A DNA stretch of 64,000 nucleotides from Gammaproteobacteria bacterium (GTDB lineage: Bacteria > Pseudomonadota > Gammaproteobacteria > SZUA-140). Below are positions 9,592-18,055 of this stretch, piece by piece. The notes beneath the pieces are model-generated. The model was given only the letters and a program-made list of their open reading frames with translations, did not search any database and was not told the DNA's origin. The DNA is taken from assembly GCA_016716465.1 (NCBI GenBank), contig JADJWH010000004.1, positions 248,001-312,000 of the forward strand, written 5' to 3'. Both the position numbers and the translations under genes were made by a program. The first letter of the stretch is position 1; each line of letters begins with the position of its first letter.

Positions 9592-10458
9592 TTATTCGAT
9601 GTTCTGGATCTGCTCGCGCATCTGCTCGATGACGACCTTCATCTCGACCGACGCGCGCGTGGTCGCGGCATCGACGGATTTCGAGCCCAGCGTGTTCGCC
9701 TCGCGGTTGAACTCCTGCATCAGGAAATCCAGGCGCCGGCCGATCGCCTCGTCCTGATCCAGCACCCGCTCCACCTCCTCGAGGTGAACGAGCAGCCGGT
9801 CGAGCTCCTCCTGCACATCCATCTTCTGCGCGAGATAGACCAGTTCCTGCTCCAGCCGGGCCGTGTCGAACTTGATCTCCAGCTCTTCCAGCCGTCCCCT
9901 GAGCTTCTTGCGCTGCGCGTCGAGGATCACCGGCAATTGTCCGCGCACCAGCTCAACCTGCTGCCGGATCTCCTGGCAGCGCTGGAGGATCAGTCCCTTG
10001 ATCATGCCGCCCTCGCGCTGGCGCGTCTCGACCATCTCGCCCAGTGTCGTGTCGAGCAGGCTCACCGCCTCGGCCTGCAGCTGGCCGATATCATGCTCCT
10101 CCACCTGCAGCACATTGGGCCACTTGAGCAGATCGATGGAGCGTGTGCGCGCCGGGTTTTCCATCATGCCCTCGATGCGGCTGTTGACCTCGAGCAGGCG
10201 CCGCAGCAGCTCCTCGTTGAGCGAGAACTCGGTGTGCGTCGCCGCCACCGGCTGGTAGCGCAGCGTGCCCTCGATCTTGCCGCGGCGGAGCCGGGCGCCG
10301 ATCGCCTCGCGCACGCGGGTCTCCAGCGCGCGGAATTCCTCCGGAAAACGCAGGCTGACCTCGAGGTAGCGGTGATTGAGCGAACGCAGCTCCCAGCACA
10401 GCACACCCCACGGGGTCTTGCGTTCCTGGCGGGCAAAAGCGGTCATACTGCGGATCAT
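9592..10458 (-). CDS. yicC: YicC family endoribonuclease
   Basis: YicC proteins are stress-associated endoribonucleases reported to act on small RNAs. The chosen start (10458, MIRSMTAFAR) gives 288 residues against 287 in E. coli; an upstream in-frame extension to 10611 runs through the rph promoter and is not family-like. Signatures are SMTAFAR at the N-terminus, LRSLNHRYLE near residue 30, and the C-terminal RLDFLMQEFNREANTLGSKS. It is divergent from rph across a 109-bp gap. In this organism an accessory gene separates it from gmk. Confidence 0.95.
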   Translation of the reverse strand: MIRSMTAFARQERKTPWGVLCWELRSLNHRYLEVSLRFPEEFRALETRVREAIGARLRRGKIEGTLRYQPVAATHTEFSLNEELLRRLLEVNSRIEGMMENPARTRSIDLLKWPNVLQVEEHDIGQLQAEAVSLLDTTLGEMVETRQREGGMIKGLILQRCQEIRQQVELVRGQLPVILDAQRKKLRGRLEELEIKFDTARLEQELVYLAQKMDVQEELDRLLVHLEEVERVLDQDEAIGRRLDFLMQEFNREANTLGSKSVDAATTRASVEMKVVIEQMREQIQNIE

Positions 10459-10522
10459 GGGCGCGTGCTTCCCCTGCGTGACGATGTCGTTCACGGCGGG
10501 TCGCGGCCCGCCGGCTTCCGGG

Positions 10523-10528
10523 TATAAT
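10523..10528 (+). promoter_or_regulatory. Probable -10 element of the rph operon
   Basis: A perfect TATAAT lies 39 bp upstream of the rph ATG in the gap divergent from yicC, and a purine-rich ribosome site (AGAGAAAGGA, 10551-10560) follows. The -35 region is poor. The position fits a start for rph-rdgB-hemW transcription. Confidence 0.5.
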
Positions 10529-10567
10529 AGGGTTTTTCCCGCCCACACCCAAGAGAAAGGATCCGTC

Positions 10568-11284
10568 ATGCGCCCGAGCGGCAGAGCCCCCGACCAACTG
10601 CGCCCCATCAAGCTGACCCGCGCCTACACCAAGCATGCCGAGGGTTCCGTCCTGGTGGAGTTCGGCGACACCCGCGTGCTGTGCACCGCCAGCATCGACA
10701 CCAAGGTCCCGCCCTTCCTCAAGGGCACCGGGCAGGGCTGGATCACGGCGGAATACGGCATGCTGCCCCGCTCCACCGGACAACGCATGCAGCGCGAGGC
10801 CGCGCGCGGGCGCCAGGGTGGGCGCACCCAGGAGATCCAGCGCCTGATCGGCCGCTCGCTGCGCGCCGCGGTCGATCTCAAGGCGCTGGGCGAGCGCACC
10901 ATCACGCTGGACTGCGACGTCATCCAGGCCGACGGCGGCACCCGCACCGCGTCCATCACCGGCGGCTACGTCGCCATGGCCGATGCCATCACCCATCTGA
11001 AAAAGCAGGGGCTCATCAAGAACAATCCGCTGCACGGCTTCATCGCCTCGGTATCGGTCGGGATCTATCGCGGCATCCCGGTGCTCGATCTCGATTACGC
11101 CGAGGACTCCGAGGCCGAGACCGACATGAACGTGGTCATGAACGAGGCGGAGGCCTTCGTCGAGGTCCAGGGCACCGCCGAGGGCCATGCCTTCCGCATG
11201 GACGAGATGCTGGCGATGATCGAACTGGCGCGCAAGGGCATCGGCCGCCTGATCGACAGGCAGCAGGAGGCGCTCGCGCACTGA
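10568..11284 (+). CDS. rph: Ribonuclease PH
   Basis: RNase PH is a phosphorolytic 3'-5' exoribonuclease that trims tRNA precursors. With the start at 10568 (MRPSGRAPDQLRPI) the product is 238 residues, the exact family length. Diagnostic segments are SVLVEFGDTRVLCTAS, the RSTGQRM loop with following arginines, and the QADGGTRTASITGG active-site region. The upstream in-frame extension overlaps the divergent promoter and is rejected. It is followed at 37 bp by rdgB. Confidence 0.97.
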   Translation: MRPSGRAPDQLRPIKLTRAYTKHAEGSVLVEFGDTRVLCTASIDTKVPPFLKGTGQGWITAEYGMLPRSTGQRMQREAARGRQGGRTQEIQRLIGRSLRAAVDLKALGERTITLDCDVIQADGGTRTASITGGYVAMADAITHLKKQGLIKNNPLHGFIASVSVGIYRGIPVLDLDYAEDSEAETDMNVVMNEAEAFVEVQGTAEGHAFRMDEMLAMIELARKGIGRLIDRQQEALAH

Positions 11285-11321
11285 GCCCTCTCCGGGCGCG
11301 CGTCCGCAGCGGAGCGAACCC

Positions 11322-11924
11322 ATGTCGCGTGTCGTACTGGCCAGCAGCAACCGCGGCAAGCTGGGCGAATTCTCCGCCCTGCTCGCCGGCACCGGCCTCA
11401 GCGTGGTCGCGCAGGGCGAACTCGGCATCCCCGAGGCCGAGGAGACCGGCCTGAGCTTCGTCGAGAACGCGATCCTGAAGGCGCGCAACGCGGCGCAGCT
11501 CTCCGGCCTGCCCGCGCTCGCCGACGATTCGGGCCTGGAGGTCGACGCCCTGAACGGCGCCCCCGGCATCTATTCCTCGCGCTACGCCGGACCGGGCGCG
11601 AGCGACGGCGACAACGTGGCCAGGCTGCTGCGCGCGCTCGCCGAGGTGCCCGTGGAGCGCCGCGGTGCGCGCTTCCAGTGTCTGATCGTCTACTTGCGCC
11701 ATGCGCTCGATCCAACGCCGCTGATCTGCCAGGGTACCTGGGAGGGCCGTGTCCTGTTCGAGCCGCGCGGCACGAACGGTTTCGGCTACGACCCGGTGTT
11801 CTACGTGCCGAGCCACGACTGCGCCTCGGCCGAGCTGCCGCCGGAGATCAAGAACCGTCTGAGCCATCGCGGCCAGGCGATGGCACGCCTGCTCGCGGCC
11901 CTGCACGCGGCACCGGCGCGATGA
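11322..11924 (+). CDS. rdgB: dITP/XTP pyrophosphatase RdgB
   Basis: This house-cleaning enzyme hydrolyses deaminated purine triphosphates (dITP, XTP) to monophosphates, keeping them out of DNA. The 200-residue length is typical. The Ham1 family signatures SSNRGKLGEF at 8-17, LADDSGLEVDALNGAPG, SRYAG and GTNGFGYDPVFYVP are all present, as is the C-terminal KNRLSHRGQA. It overlaps hemW by ATGA, so the two are translationally coupled. Confidence 0.97.
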   Translation: MSRVVLASSNRGKLGEFSALLAGTGLSVVAQGELGIPEAEETGLSFVENAILKARNAAQLSGLPALADDSGLEVDALNGAPGIYSSRYAGPGASDGDNVARLLRALAEVPVERRGARFQCLIVYLRHALDPTPLICQGTWEGRVLFEPRGTNGFGYDPVFYVPSHDCASAELPPEIKNRLSHRGQAMARLLAALHAAPAR

Positions 11925-13132
11925 ACGTCACCCGCGTGCCGCTGACCCGCATCGCGGCGCCGGCGTCGTTCCGCTTCGAGGCCACGCCGCCGCTCACCCT
12001 GTACGTGCACATCCCCTGGTGCGCGCGCAAATGCCCCTATTGCGATTTCAATTCGCACGAGAGCGCGGCGGCACTGCCGGAACAGGCCTATCTCACAGCG
12101 CTGATGGCCGACCTCGAGCAGGAGCTGCCCGACATCTGGGGCCGCCGCGTCGAGAGCATCTTCATCGGCGGCGGCACGCCCAGCCTGTTCGCGCCGGCGT
12201 CCATCGACCGTCTGCTGTCCGATGTCCGCGCGCGGCTGTCGCTGCTGTCCGACGCCGAGATCACGCTGGAGGCCAATCCCGGCACCGTCGATCCCGGCCG
12301 CCTGCGCGAGTTCCGCGCCGCCGGCGTCAACCGCCTCTCGCTCGGCGCGCAGAGCTTCGATAACGCCCTGCTCGCGCGCATCGGCCGCATCCACGGCCGA
12401 ACGGAGATCCTCAGCGCCGCCGAGGGCATCGCCGCGGCCGGCTTCGACAACTGGAACCTCGACCTGATGTACGGCCTGCCCGGCCAGTCCCCGGCGCAGG
12501 CGCTGGCCGACGTGCGCCAGGCGATGGCGCTCGGCCCGACACATCTCTCGCACTATCAGCTGACGCTGGAACCGAATACCGCCTTCTACCACTCGCCGCC
12601 GACCCTGCCCGACGACGACACCGCGTGGGAAATGCAGCGGCAATGCCAGGCCGAGCTCGCCGCGCAGGGCTACGTGCAGTACGAAACCTCCGCTTACGCA
12701 CGCGAGGGCCGGCGCTGCCGGCACAATCTGAACTATTGGCGCTTCGGCGACTACCTCGGCATCGGCGCCGGGGCCCACGGCAAGCTGACCCATGCGCCGA
12801 CGCAGACGATCCGGCGCAGCGCCAAGGTGAAACACCCGCGCGCCTATCTCGACGCCGCGATGGGTGCGGCGCGTGTGGGTACCCGGCAGGAGCTCGACCC
12901 CGCCCAGACCGGACTCGAATTCATGATGAACGCATTGCGCCTCAACGAGGGCTTTCCGGTCGAATTGTTCCAGGCCCATGCCGGCCTGCCGCTCGCGATC
13001 GTCGAAGGTCCGCTCGCGCGCGCGGAACAACTCGGCCTGATCGAGCGCGACGCGTACACGATCCGCCCCAGCGAACGCGGCCGCCGTTACCTGAACGAGC
13101 TGCTGACGCTGTTCGTGCCGGACGAGGGATGA
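11921..13132 (+). CDS. hemW: HemW-type radical SAM protein (haem chaperone)
   Basis: The protein has the radical-SAM cluster motif C-x3-C-x2-C at Cys34, Cys38 and Cys41, followed by Asp-Phe. That is the HemW pattern rather than the fourth-cysteine pattern of coproporphyrinogen dehydrogenase HemN. HemW is proposed to bind haem and deliver it to membrane proteins. Its 403 residues include GGGTPSL, EANPGT and the C-terminal HemN_C-like region. The start at 11921 overlaps the rdgB stop; a longer in-frame reading lies inside rdgB. The context rdgB-hemW is conserved. Confidence 0.93.
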   Translation: MNVTRVPLTRIAAPASFRFEATPPLTLYVHIPWCARKCPYCDFNSHESAAALPEQAYLTALMADLEQELPDIWGRRVESIFIGGGTPSLFAPASIDRLLSDVRARLSLLSDAEITLEANPGTVDPGRLREFRAAGVNRLSLGAQSFDNALLARIGRIHGRTEILSAAEGIAAAGFDNWNLDLMYGLPGQSPAQALADVRQAMALGPTHLSHYQLTLEPNTAFYHSPPTLPDDDTAWEMQRQCQAELAAQGYVQYETSAYAREGRRCRHNLNYWRFGDYLGIGAGAHGKLTHAPTQTIRRSAKVKHPRAYLDAAMGAARVGTRQELDPAQTGLEFMMNALRLNEGFPVELFQAHAGLPLAIVEGPLARAEQLGLIERDAYTIRPSERGRRYLNELLTLFVPDEG

Positions 13133-13136
13133 AAAG

Positions 13137-13334
13137 ATGAGCGAATACCTGGAACCGCGCGACGTCGCCTGCCCCTACTGCGGCGAGACCTTCACTATCG
13201 TCGTCGACCGCAGCGCCGGCAGCCAGCGCTACATCGAGGACTGCGCGGTCTGCTGCCGCCCGGTGCTGTTCGACATCGGAATCGACGCCGAAGGCGACAT
13301 CATGGACGTGACGGCGCGGCGCGAGGACGAATAG
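13137..13334 (+). CDS. CPXCG-motif cysteine-rich protein
   Basis: This 65-residue cytoplasmic protein carries ACPYCGETF near residue 11 and a second cysteine pair in DCAVCCRP, so it is likely a small zinc-binding ribbon. It begins 4 bp after hemW and is probably co-transcribed. The family is widespread in gammaproteobacteria but has no established function. Confidence 0.85.
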   Translation: MSEYLEPRDVACPYCGETFTIVVDRSAGSQRYIEDCAVCCRPVLFDIGIDAEGDIMDVTARREDE

Positions 13335-13418
13335 CCCCGATGGCGCGCGGCAGGGTATCATGCGCCTTTTGGCCGGGGGCGCACCCTTCGCCCGCCTAAC
13401 CATGAGTAACCCCTCGAT

Positions 13419-14261
13419 ATGACGACGACACTGATCCTGCAGGGCCGGGGCCTCGACACTGACGGCGCCGGGGCGATCGCCGCCGAGCTGCGCGGCACTG
13501 TCGAGCCGCGCCCCGGCCACTGGCGCGTCATCACGAACAGCGCGCCCTCCCCTGAGGCCCTCGCGGAGCTGCGCCGACGCCACCCGATCGACATCAATGC
13601 CTTGCCGCCGGGCTTCGACCCCGCCGCGGTGCGCCTGCTGCTGAGCGACATGGACTCCACGCTCATAAATATAGAGTGCGTGGACGAGATCGCCGACTTC
13701 ATCGGGGTCAAGCCTCAGGTCGCCGCCATCACCGCCGCCGCCATGCGCGGCGAGCTCGACTTCGAAACCTCGCTGCGCCGCCGCGTCGCCCTGCTGAAGG
13801 GGCTCGACGCCGCCGCGCTGGAGCACGTCTACCACGAACGCCTGCGACTGAACCCCGGCGCCGAGGCACTGGTCGAAGGCCTGCACGCGCGCGGCGCGAA
13901 GTTCGCGCTGGTATCCGGCGGCTTCACCTTCTTCACCGAGCGCCTGCGCGCGCGCCTCGACCTCGACTACACGCTGGCGAACACGCTGGAGATCGACGGC
14001 GGGCATATCACCGGCGCGGTGCACGGCGCCATCGTCGGCGCCGAGGCCAAGGCGGAATTCCTGCAGCGCCTGTGCGAAGAACTGAAGATAAGACCGGCGC
14101 AGGCCATCGCCGTCGGCGACGGCGCCAACGACCTCAAGATGCTGCGCCTCGCGGGCTTAGGTGTCGCCTACTGCGCCAAACCGGCGGTACAGGCGGAGGC
14201 GGATGTGGTGCTGAATCACAGCGGGCTGGATGGGATACTGGCGTTCTTGGAGCAGGACTGA
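13419..14261 (+). CDS. serB: Phosphoserine phosphatase SerB
   Basis: SerB performs the last step of serine synthesis, hydrolysing phosphoserine. The 280-residue protein has an N-terminal regulatory region of about 70 residues, then the HAD nucleophile motif DMDST (Asp77, Asp79), ECVDEIADF, the SGGFTFF motif, and VGDGANDLKML. All HAD motifs are intact. It follows an 84-bp gap from the CPXCG gene and ends just before a hairpin with a T-tract. Confidence 0.96.
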   Translation: MTTTLILQGRGLDTDGAGAIAAELRGTVEPRPGHWRVITNSAPSPEALAELRRRHPIDINALPPGFDPAAVRLLLSDMDSTLINIECVDEIADFIGVKPQVAAITAAAMRGELDFETSLRRRVALLKGLDAAALEHVYHERLRLNPGAEALVEGLHARGAKFALVSGGFTFFTERLRARLDLDYTLANTLEIDGGHITGAVHGAIVGAEAKAEFLQRLCEELKIRPAQAIAVGDGANDLKMLRLAGLGVAYCAKPAVQAEADVVLNHSGLDGILAFLEQD

Positions 14262-14283
14262 GGACTGAGTAACCAGAATCCCT

Positions 14284-14320
14284 GTAGGTTGGGCTGAATG
14301 AAATGAAGCCCAACGTTTTT
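14284..14320 (+). terminator. Rho-independent terminator after serB within a dispersed repeat
   Basis: An 8-bp stem, GTTGGGCT (14288-14295) paired with AGCCCAAC (14307-14314), is followed by GTTTTT. It starts 27 bp after the serB stop. The sequence also resembles a dispersed repeat (GTAGGTTGGGCT...AAGCCCAAC) common in gammaproteobacterial genomes, so it may be a repeat reused as a terminator. Confidence 0.7.
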
Positions 14321-14431
14321 AGATGCAAGATTGCTACCCAGCCCTATGGCACAGGAAATTGACTAATAGGATCGCGATTCGAAATATCTACATCGCCCAT
14401 CGTCAATGCGGATTCGAATCCGTCGTCATGA

Positions 14432-15220
14432 CTATTTTTCTCCTTTAAATAGTGTTTCGCACGGGCAGTCTTCTTTACGCACCCCTTTCCTTTCACAGAA
14501 TTTCATACAGGCTTCATAGGTTGGCTGATCCTTAAACCAATCCAGGCCAAGCCACCCGCCTTTCCCGTAGGGAATCATCTGCTCACACTTCGTTATCCCC
14601 GCTCCTTTCACCGGCTCCCGCACAATGGATCGGTATTCGGGTTGTTTGAACTCACTGTTCAGTTCCTCGATTTTTTCCGCTGATACGAACCCGAGCGTTA
14701 CAAGCTTGGATTCATCCCCCAAGGTATCAGCCGCCACATTGATCGTTTTGAATTCAATGGGGAATTCCGATAGCGAAATACGTTTCCAATCTTTGCCGTC
14801 GTACTTGAAAAGAATATAAGGTGGATTTGGACGCCCCCATTTGTTGTATGACAAGCATAAATTTGGGGACGCGACTATATAGGGTGCCCCATTCAAAATA
14901 TGTACGGCAAGTAAATCAAAATTTGATCGCCCAATATCCTTGCTATACTCACTGATCCATGTGATGGGCTTGCTTGTTCCTGGCAACACAAATGAGATGG
15001 TATGTTCCTTCACAGGCGGTGGCTGTCCAATTTCATGAGATCCACCACGGGTCTGTGATCGAGTCACAATAATCTTGCTTCCATCATGCAGCAGCACTTC
15101 CTCCTTCCAACTCACGCTGTCGCTGCCGAACAGCCCTGCCTCTGCATTCATGCTCACCACTACGATTAGAGCCAGTCCGAGTCGTACGGTTCGCATAAAA
15201 CGAAGATGATGTGTTTTCAT
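14432..15220 (-). CDS. Exported protein of unknown function
   Basis: I do not recognise this 262-residue protein. It has a basic N-terminus and hydrophobic stretch (about residues 9-27) ending NAEA, consistent with a signal peptide. The C-terminal 55 residues contain several cysteines (about Cys210 onward, including EACMKFCERK and EDCPCE) that may form disulfides in the periplasm. The gene is clearly AT-richer than its neighbours and stands alone between serB and trmB, which suggests recent acquisition. No catalytic motif is apparent. Confidence 0.75.
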   Translation of the reverse strand: MKTHHLRFMRTVRLGLALIVVVSMNAEAGLFGSDSVSWKEEVLLHDGSKIIVTRSQTRGGSHEIGQPPPVKEHTISFVLPGTSKPITWISEYSKDIGRSNFDLLAVHILNGAPYIVASPNLCLSYNKWGRPNPPYILFKYDGKDWKRISLSEFPIEFKTINVAADTLGDESKLVTLGFVSAEKIEELNSEFKQPEYRSIVREPVKGAGITKCEQMIPYGKGGWLGLDWFKDQPTYEACMKFCERKGVRKEDCPCETLFKGEK

Positions 15221-15288
15221 GCCGCGCTCCTTATTAGGCGTGTATACGGCAAGGGGCCATCTGTTTTACTTCACTCAGTCCTTAGCAC

Positions 15289-16020
15289 TTAGTTCTTAGT
15301 CCTGATAAACACCAGATCCCACACCCCGTGTCCCAGCCGCTCGCCGCGGCGTTCGAACTTGGTCAGCACGCGCTCTTCCGGCCGCGGCGCGTAGTTGCCC
15401 GCGCCGGCGCTGTTGCTGAACGACGGCGACTGCTCCAGCACCGCCAGCATGTGCTGCGCGTACTCCTCCCAGTCGGTGGCGAGGTGGAAAACTCCGCCCG
15501 GCTTCAGCCGGCACGCGACCAGTTCGACGAACGCCGGCTGTACGATGCGGCGCTTGTGGTGGCGCTTCTTCGGCCACGGGTCAGGAAAGAACAGGAACAC
15601 GGCATCCAGCGCGGCATCGGGGATCATGTGCGTCAGCACCTGCACCGCATCGGCGCAGACGATGCGCACGTTGCGGATGTCCTCCTCCGCCAGCGCGCGC
15701 AGCAGGCGGCCGACGCCGGGGCGGTGGACCTCGACGCCGAGGTGATCGCGTTCCGGATGGCGGCGCGCCCTGTCGAGGACCGAATCGCCCATCCCGAAGC
15801 CGATCTCCAGCGTGCGCGGCGCGGCGCGGCCGAACACAGCGTCAAGCTCGCACGGCGCCTCCCGGAACTCGAGCAGATAGCGCGGGCCGAATGCCTCGAT
15901 GGCGCGCCGCTGCGATTCGGTCATGCGGCCTTCGCGGCGGACGAAGCTGCGGATGGGGCGGCGGACGCGGCCCGCGGCCGGTTCGTCGGTGTGACGGTTT
16001 TTAGATGGTGATGGCGGCAT
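15289..16020 (-). CDS. trmB: tRNA (guanine46-N7)-methyltransferase TrmB
   Basis: TrmB methylates G46 in the tRNA variable loop using SAM. The 243 residues contain the SAM-binding TLEIGFGMGDSV, the conserved FFPDPWPKKRHHKRRIV motif, and the C-terminal TKFERRGERLGHGVWDL, all diagnostic. The start at 16020 lies just inside a repeat-rich gap shared with thiG. The motif order leaves no doubt about identity. Confidence 0.96.
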   Translation of the reverse strand: MPPSPSKNRHTDEPAAGRVRRPIRSFVRREGRMTESQRRAIEAFGPRYLLEFREAPCELDAVFGRAAPRTLEIGFGMGDSVLDRARRHPERDHLGVEVHRPGVGRLLRALAEEDIRNVRIVCADAVQVLTHMIPDAALDAVFLFFPDPWPKKRHHKRRIVQPAFVELVACRLKPGGVFHLATDWEEYAQHMLAVLEQSPSFSNSAGAGNYAPRPEERVLTKFERRGERLGHGVWDLVFIRTKN

Positions 16021-16028
16021 AAATAAAT

Positions 16029-16139
16029 GGGGACAGATTTAATTTTTTAAAACCAGGGACAGATTTTATTTTTCTGAGATGGAAGAGTTCTTTTCCATAC
16101 CCACGGGGAAAAATTAAATCTGTCCCTGGTTTTAAAAAA
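16029..16139. repeat. Palindromic repeat R1 (long inverted-repeat form)
   Basis: A 24-bp perfect inverted repeat has its left arm at 16043-16066 (contains AAAACCAGGGACAGATTT) and its right arm at 16116-16139, with about 49 bp between. A further copy of GGGGACAGATTT stands at 16029-16040. The right arm overlaps the last codons and stop of thiG. It belongs to the same family as the repeats near 33100, 35305, 40740, 46520, 52660, 55347 and 57422. Confidence 0.85.
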
Positions 16140-16944
16140 ACGTCCCGTCGATCGGGGAGGAGGCGCTGGCGAAGCGCTTGCGCGGGATGCGGCCGGCGCG
16201 GAAGGCTTCGCGGCCGGCCTCGATGGCCTTCTTCATCGCCGAGGCCATCAGCACCGGGTCGCGCGCGCCGGCGATGGCGGTATTCATCAGCACACCGTCA
16301 CAGCCAAGCTCCATCGCGATCGACGCATCGGACGCGGTGCCGACGCCGGCGTCGACCAGGATCGGCACCTTCGCGTTCTCGACGATGGTCAGGATGTTGT
16401 AGGGATTGCGGATGCCGAGGCCGGACCCGATCGGCGCGGCGAGCGGCATCACCGCGACGCAGCCCATCTCCTCCAGGCGCTTGGCCGCGATCGGGTCGTC
16501 GTTGGTGTAGACCATGACCTTGAAGCCCTCGCGCACCAGGACCTCGGCCGCCTTGTAGGTCTCGACCAGATCGGGATAGAGCGTCTTCTGGTCGGCCAGC
16601 ACCTCGAGCTTGACCAGGTCGTGGCCGTCGAGCAGCTCGCGCGCGAGGCGGCAGGTGCGCACGGCGTCGTCCGCCGTGTAGCACATCGCGGTGTTGGGCA
16701 GGATGGTGTAGCGGCCCGGCGGCACCACGTCGAGCAGGTTCGGCTCGCCCGGCGTCTGGCCGATGTTGGTGCGGCGAATCGCCACGGTGACGATCTCGGC
16801 GCCGCTCGCCTCCGTCGCGCGCCGCGTCTCCTCGAGGTCGCGGTACTTGCCGCTGCCGACCAGCAGGCGCGAGCGGTAGGCCTTGCCGGCGAGCAGGAAG
16901 ACGTCATCCGCCGCGGCGGTTTCCGGAGCCATGGGTCCGTTCAT
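16132..16944 (-). CDS. thiG: Thiazole synthase ThiG
   Basis: ThiG condenses 1-deoxy-xylulose 5-phosphate, ThiS thiocarboxylate and dehydroglycine to the thiazole of thiamine. The 270-residue protein carries the Schiff-base lysine in VKLEVLAD (Lys112), the IGQTPGEPN loop and the DAGVGTASDA phosphate-binding segment. It starts 3 bp after thiS. The stop codon and the last two or three codons lie inside the right arm of a dispersed palindrome, so the extreme C-terminus (GTFF) is repeat-derived. Confidence 0.96.
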   Translation of the reverse strand: MNGPMAPETAAADDVFLLAGKAYRSRLLVGSGKYRDLEETRRATEASGAEIVTVAIRRTNIGQTPGEPNLLDVVPPGRYTILPNTAMCYTADDAVRTCRLARELLDGHDLVKLEVLADQKTLYPDLVETYKAAEVLVREGFKVMVYTNDDPIAAKRLEEMGCVAVMPLAAPIGSGLGIRNPYNILTIVENAKVPILVDAGVGTASDASIAMELGCDGVLMNTAIAGARDPVLMASAMKKAIEAGREAFRAGRIPRKRFASASSPIDGTFF

Positions 16945-16947
16945 GAT

Positions 16948-17148
16948 TCAGCCACCCCCGATGGCATGGACGATCTCGACCCGGTCGCCCGGCTCCAGGC
17001 GCCGGCTCGCATGACTGCTGCGCGGCACGATGTGCTGATTGACCTCCACCGCGATGCGGTGGCCGGCCACGCCCAGCTCTTCCACCAGCTGGGCGACGGT
17101 CAGCGCGCGGTCGAGCGCGCGCGGCTTGCCGTTGACATAGATCTCCAT
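16948..17148 (-). CDS. thiS: Sulfur carrier protein ThiS
   Basis: This 66-residue ubiquitin-like carrier ends in Gly-Gly-Gly, the tail that is adenylated and then thiocarboxylated to deliver sulfur to ThiG. MEIYVNGKPRAL at the start and the final EIVHAIGGG are typical. It is tightly paired with thiG. No TPP riboswitch (THI box) could be recognised in the 120 bp upstream. Confidence 0.95.
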   Translation of the reverse strand: MEIYVNGKPRALDRALTVAQLVEELGVAGHRIAVEVNQHIVPRSSHASRRLEPGDRVEIVHAIGGG

Positions 17149-17222
17149 GGGGTAGGCCTGTAGTTCGCTGACTGCCGAAGGACCGATGACCGGCCCTTAA
17201 GATAGCACAGATGGCCGCGCAC

Positions 17223-17252
17223 TTGACCCGGATCGGACCCAGCCTTCAGAAT
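17223..17252 (+). promoter_or_regulatory. Candidate promoter of tRNA-Gly
   Basis: TTGACC (17223-17228) and CAGAAT (17247-17252) are separated by 18 bp and lie 16 bp upstream of the mature tRNA. A GC-rich discriminator follows, as expected for stable RNA genes under stringent control. The -10 matches consensus at 4 of 6 positions. Confidence 0.4.
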
Positions 17253-17268
17253 GGGCGGCTCGCGACGC

Positions 17269-17342
17269 GCGGGTGTAGTTCAATGGTAGAACGAAAGCTT
17301 CCCAAGCTTTAGACGTGGGTTCGATTCCCATCACCCGCTCCA
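17269..17342 (+). tRNA. tRNA-Gly (anticodon CCC)
   Basis: A 74-nt cloverleaf. The acceptor stem GCGGGTG pairs with CACCCGC, the anticodon stem AAAGC/GCTTT encloses the loop TTCCCAA with anticodon CCC at 17301-17303, and the T loop contains GGTTCGATTCC. The 3' CCA is encoded (17340-17342). It reads GGG codons. Confidence 0.95.
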
Positions 17343-17362
17343 CCGCAGGTATCGCGGCGGCC

Positions 17363-17863
17363 TTAGGTCGCCATGACCCGGCCTCGCGCGGGCAGCAGGC
17401 CGGCGCCGGTGAGATGGCGGTGGATCTCCAGCGGCGGCATATGGGTCAGATCCTTGCCCGTCTCGCGCAGCTCTACGTTCGATCCCGCCGGCAGTGTGAG
17501 CGCACCGCGCAACAGTCCGAGCATGTGGCTGGACGCCGCCAGCACCAGGCAGCGCGGCCGGTATTGCCGCAGCAGGTCGTGCGCGCCCTCGGCGATGCGC
17601 CCGGCGAAACGGCGGCTGAATTCCTCTTCATGGCTGTCGCGATGGTCGTCGTAGCCATGGGCCGAACCGCCGCCGCGCGCCATGTTGCGCCCGCTCTTGG
17701 TCTCGCTCCAGGTCTCGCGGCCGGACAGACTGGCCTCCGGATTGACCAGGTCCCTGATCTCGACAAGGTTGGGACCGCTTTCGAGCTCCGGCACCGCGGC
17801 CGGGTCGAGACAGAAGAATCGCGCCCGCGAACGGTCCGCGACGATCACACAGTAATGGTTCAT
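17363..17863 (-). CDS. Host attachment family protein
   Basis: The 166-residue protein starts MNHYCVIVADRSRARFF, the typical opening of the family named for a protein required for attachment to host cells (a release-factor-like fold). Further family features are the R-F-A-x-x-I-A-E-G segment in the second half and the C-terminal DLTHMPPLEIHRHL. No signal peptide is seen, so it is probably cytoplasmic. The actual function is not established. It is convergent with tRNA-Gly. Confidence 0.8.
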   Translation of the reverse strand: MNHYCVIVADRSRARFFCLDPAAVPELESGPNLVEIRDLVNPEASLSGRETWSETKSGRNMARGGGSAHGYDDHRDSHEEEFSRRFAGRIAEGAHDLLRQYRPRCLVLAASSHMLGLLRGALTLPAGSNVELRETGKDLTHMPPLEIHRHLTGAGLLPARGRVMAT

Positions 17864-17915
17864 ACGGCCCCCTCATGTCCGCCGCCACGCTCCGGTCCGT
17901 GGCCACGAATTCAGG

Positions 17916-18014
17916 CTAACCGATCACACCCAACAAATACAGCATCAGCACCAGCGTCGCCGCGCCGGCAATGATCATAATCAGGAGCATCAGGACGGCA
18001 AACATGCCTCGCAC
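17916..18014 (-). CDS. Small single-span membrane peptide
   Basis: A 32-codon frame (GTG at 18014; ATG alternative at 18005, 29 codons) encodes an almost entirely hydrophobic peptide containing VLMLLIMIIAGAATLVLMLY, ending GVIG. A GAGG sequence lies about 10 nt upstream of the GTG. It sits between two unrelated minus-strand genes. It is a plausible small membrane protein, but expression cannot be judged from sequence. Confidence 0.4.
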   Translation of the reverse strand: MRGMFAVLMLLIMIIAGAATLVLMLYLLGVIG

Positions 18015-18055
18015 GGGCGAATTACCTCACGAATGAAAATTCATACCCTGGGGGA

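Noticed and set aside
17149..17268. TPP riboswitch upstream of thiS-thiG
   Set aside because: No THI-box core could be found on the minus strand; the region mainly holds the tRNA-Gly promoter in the other direction.
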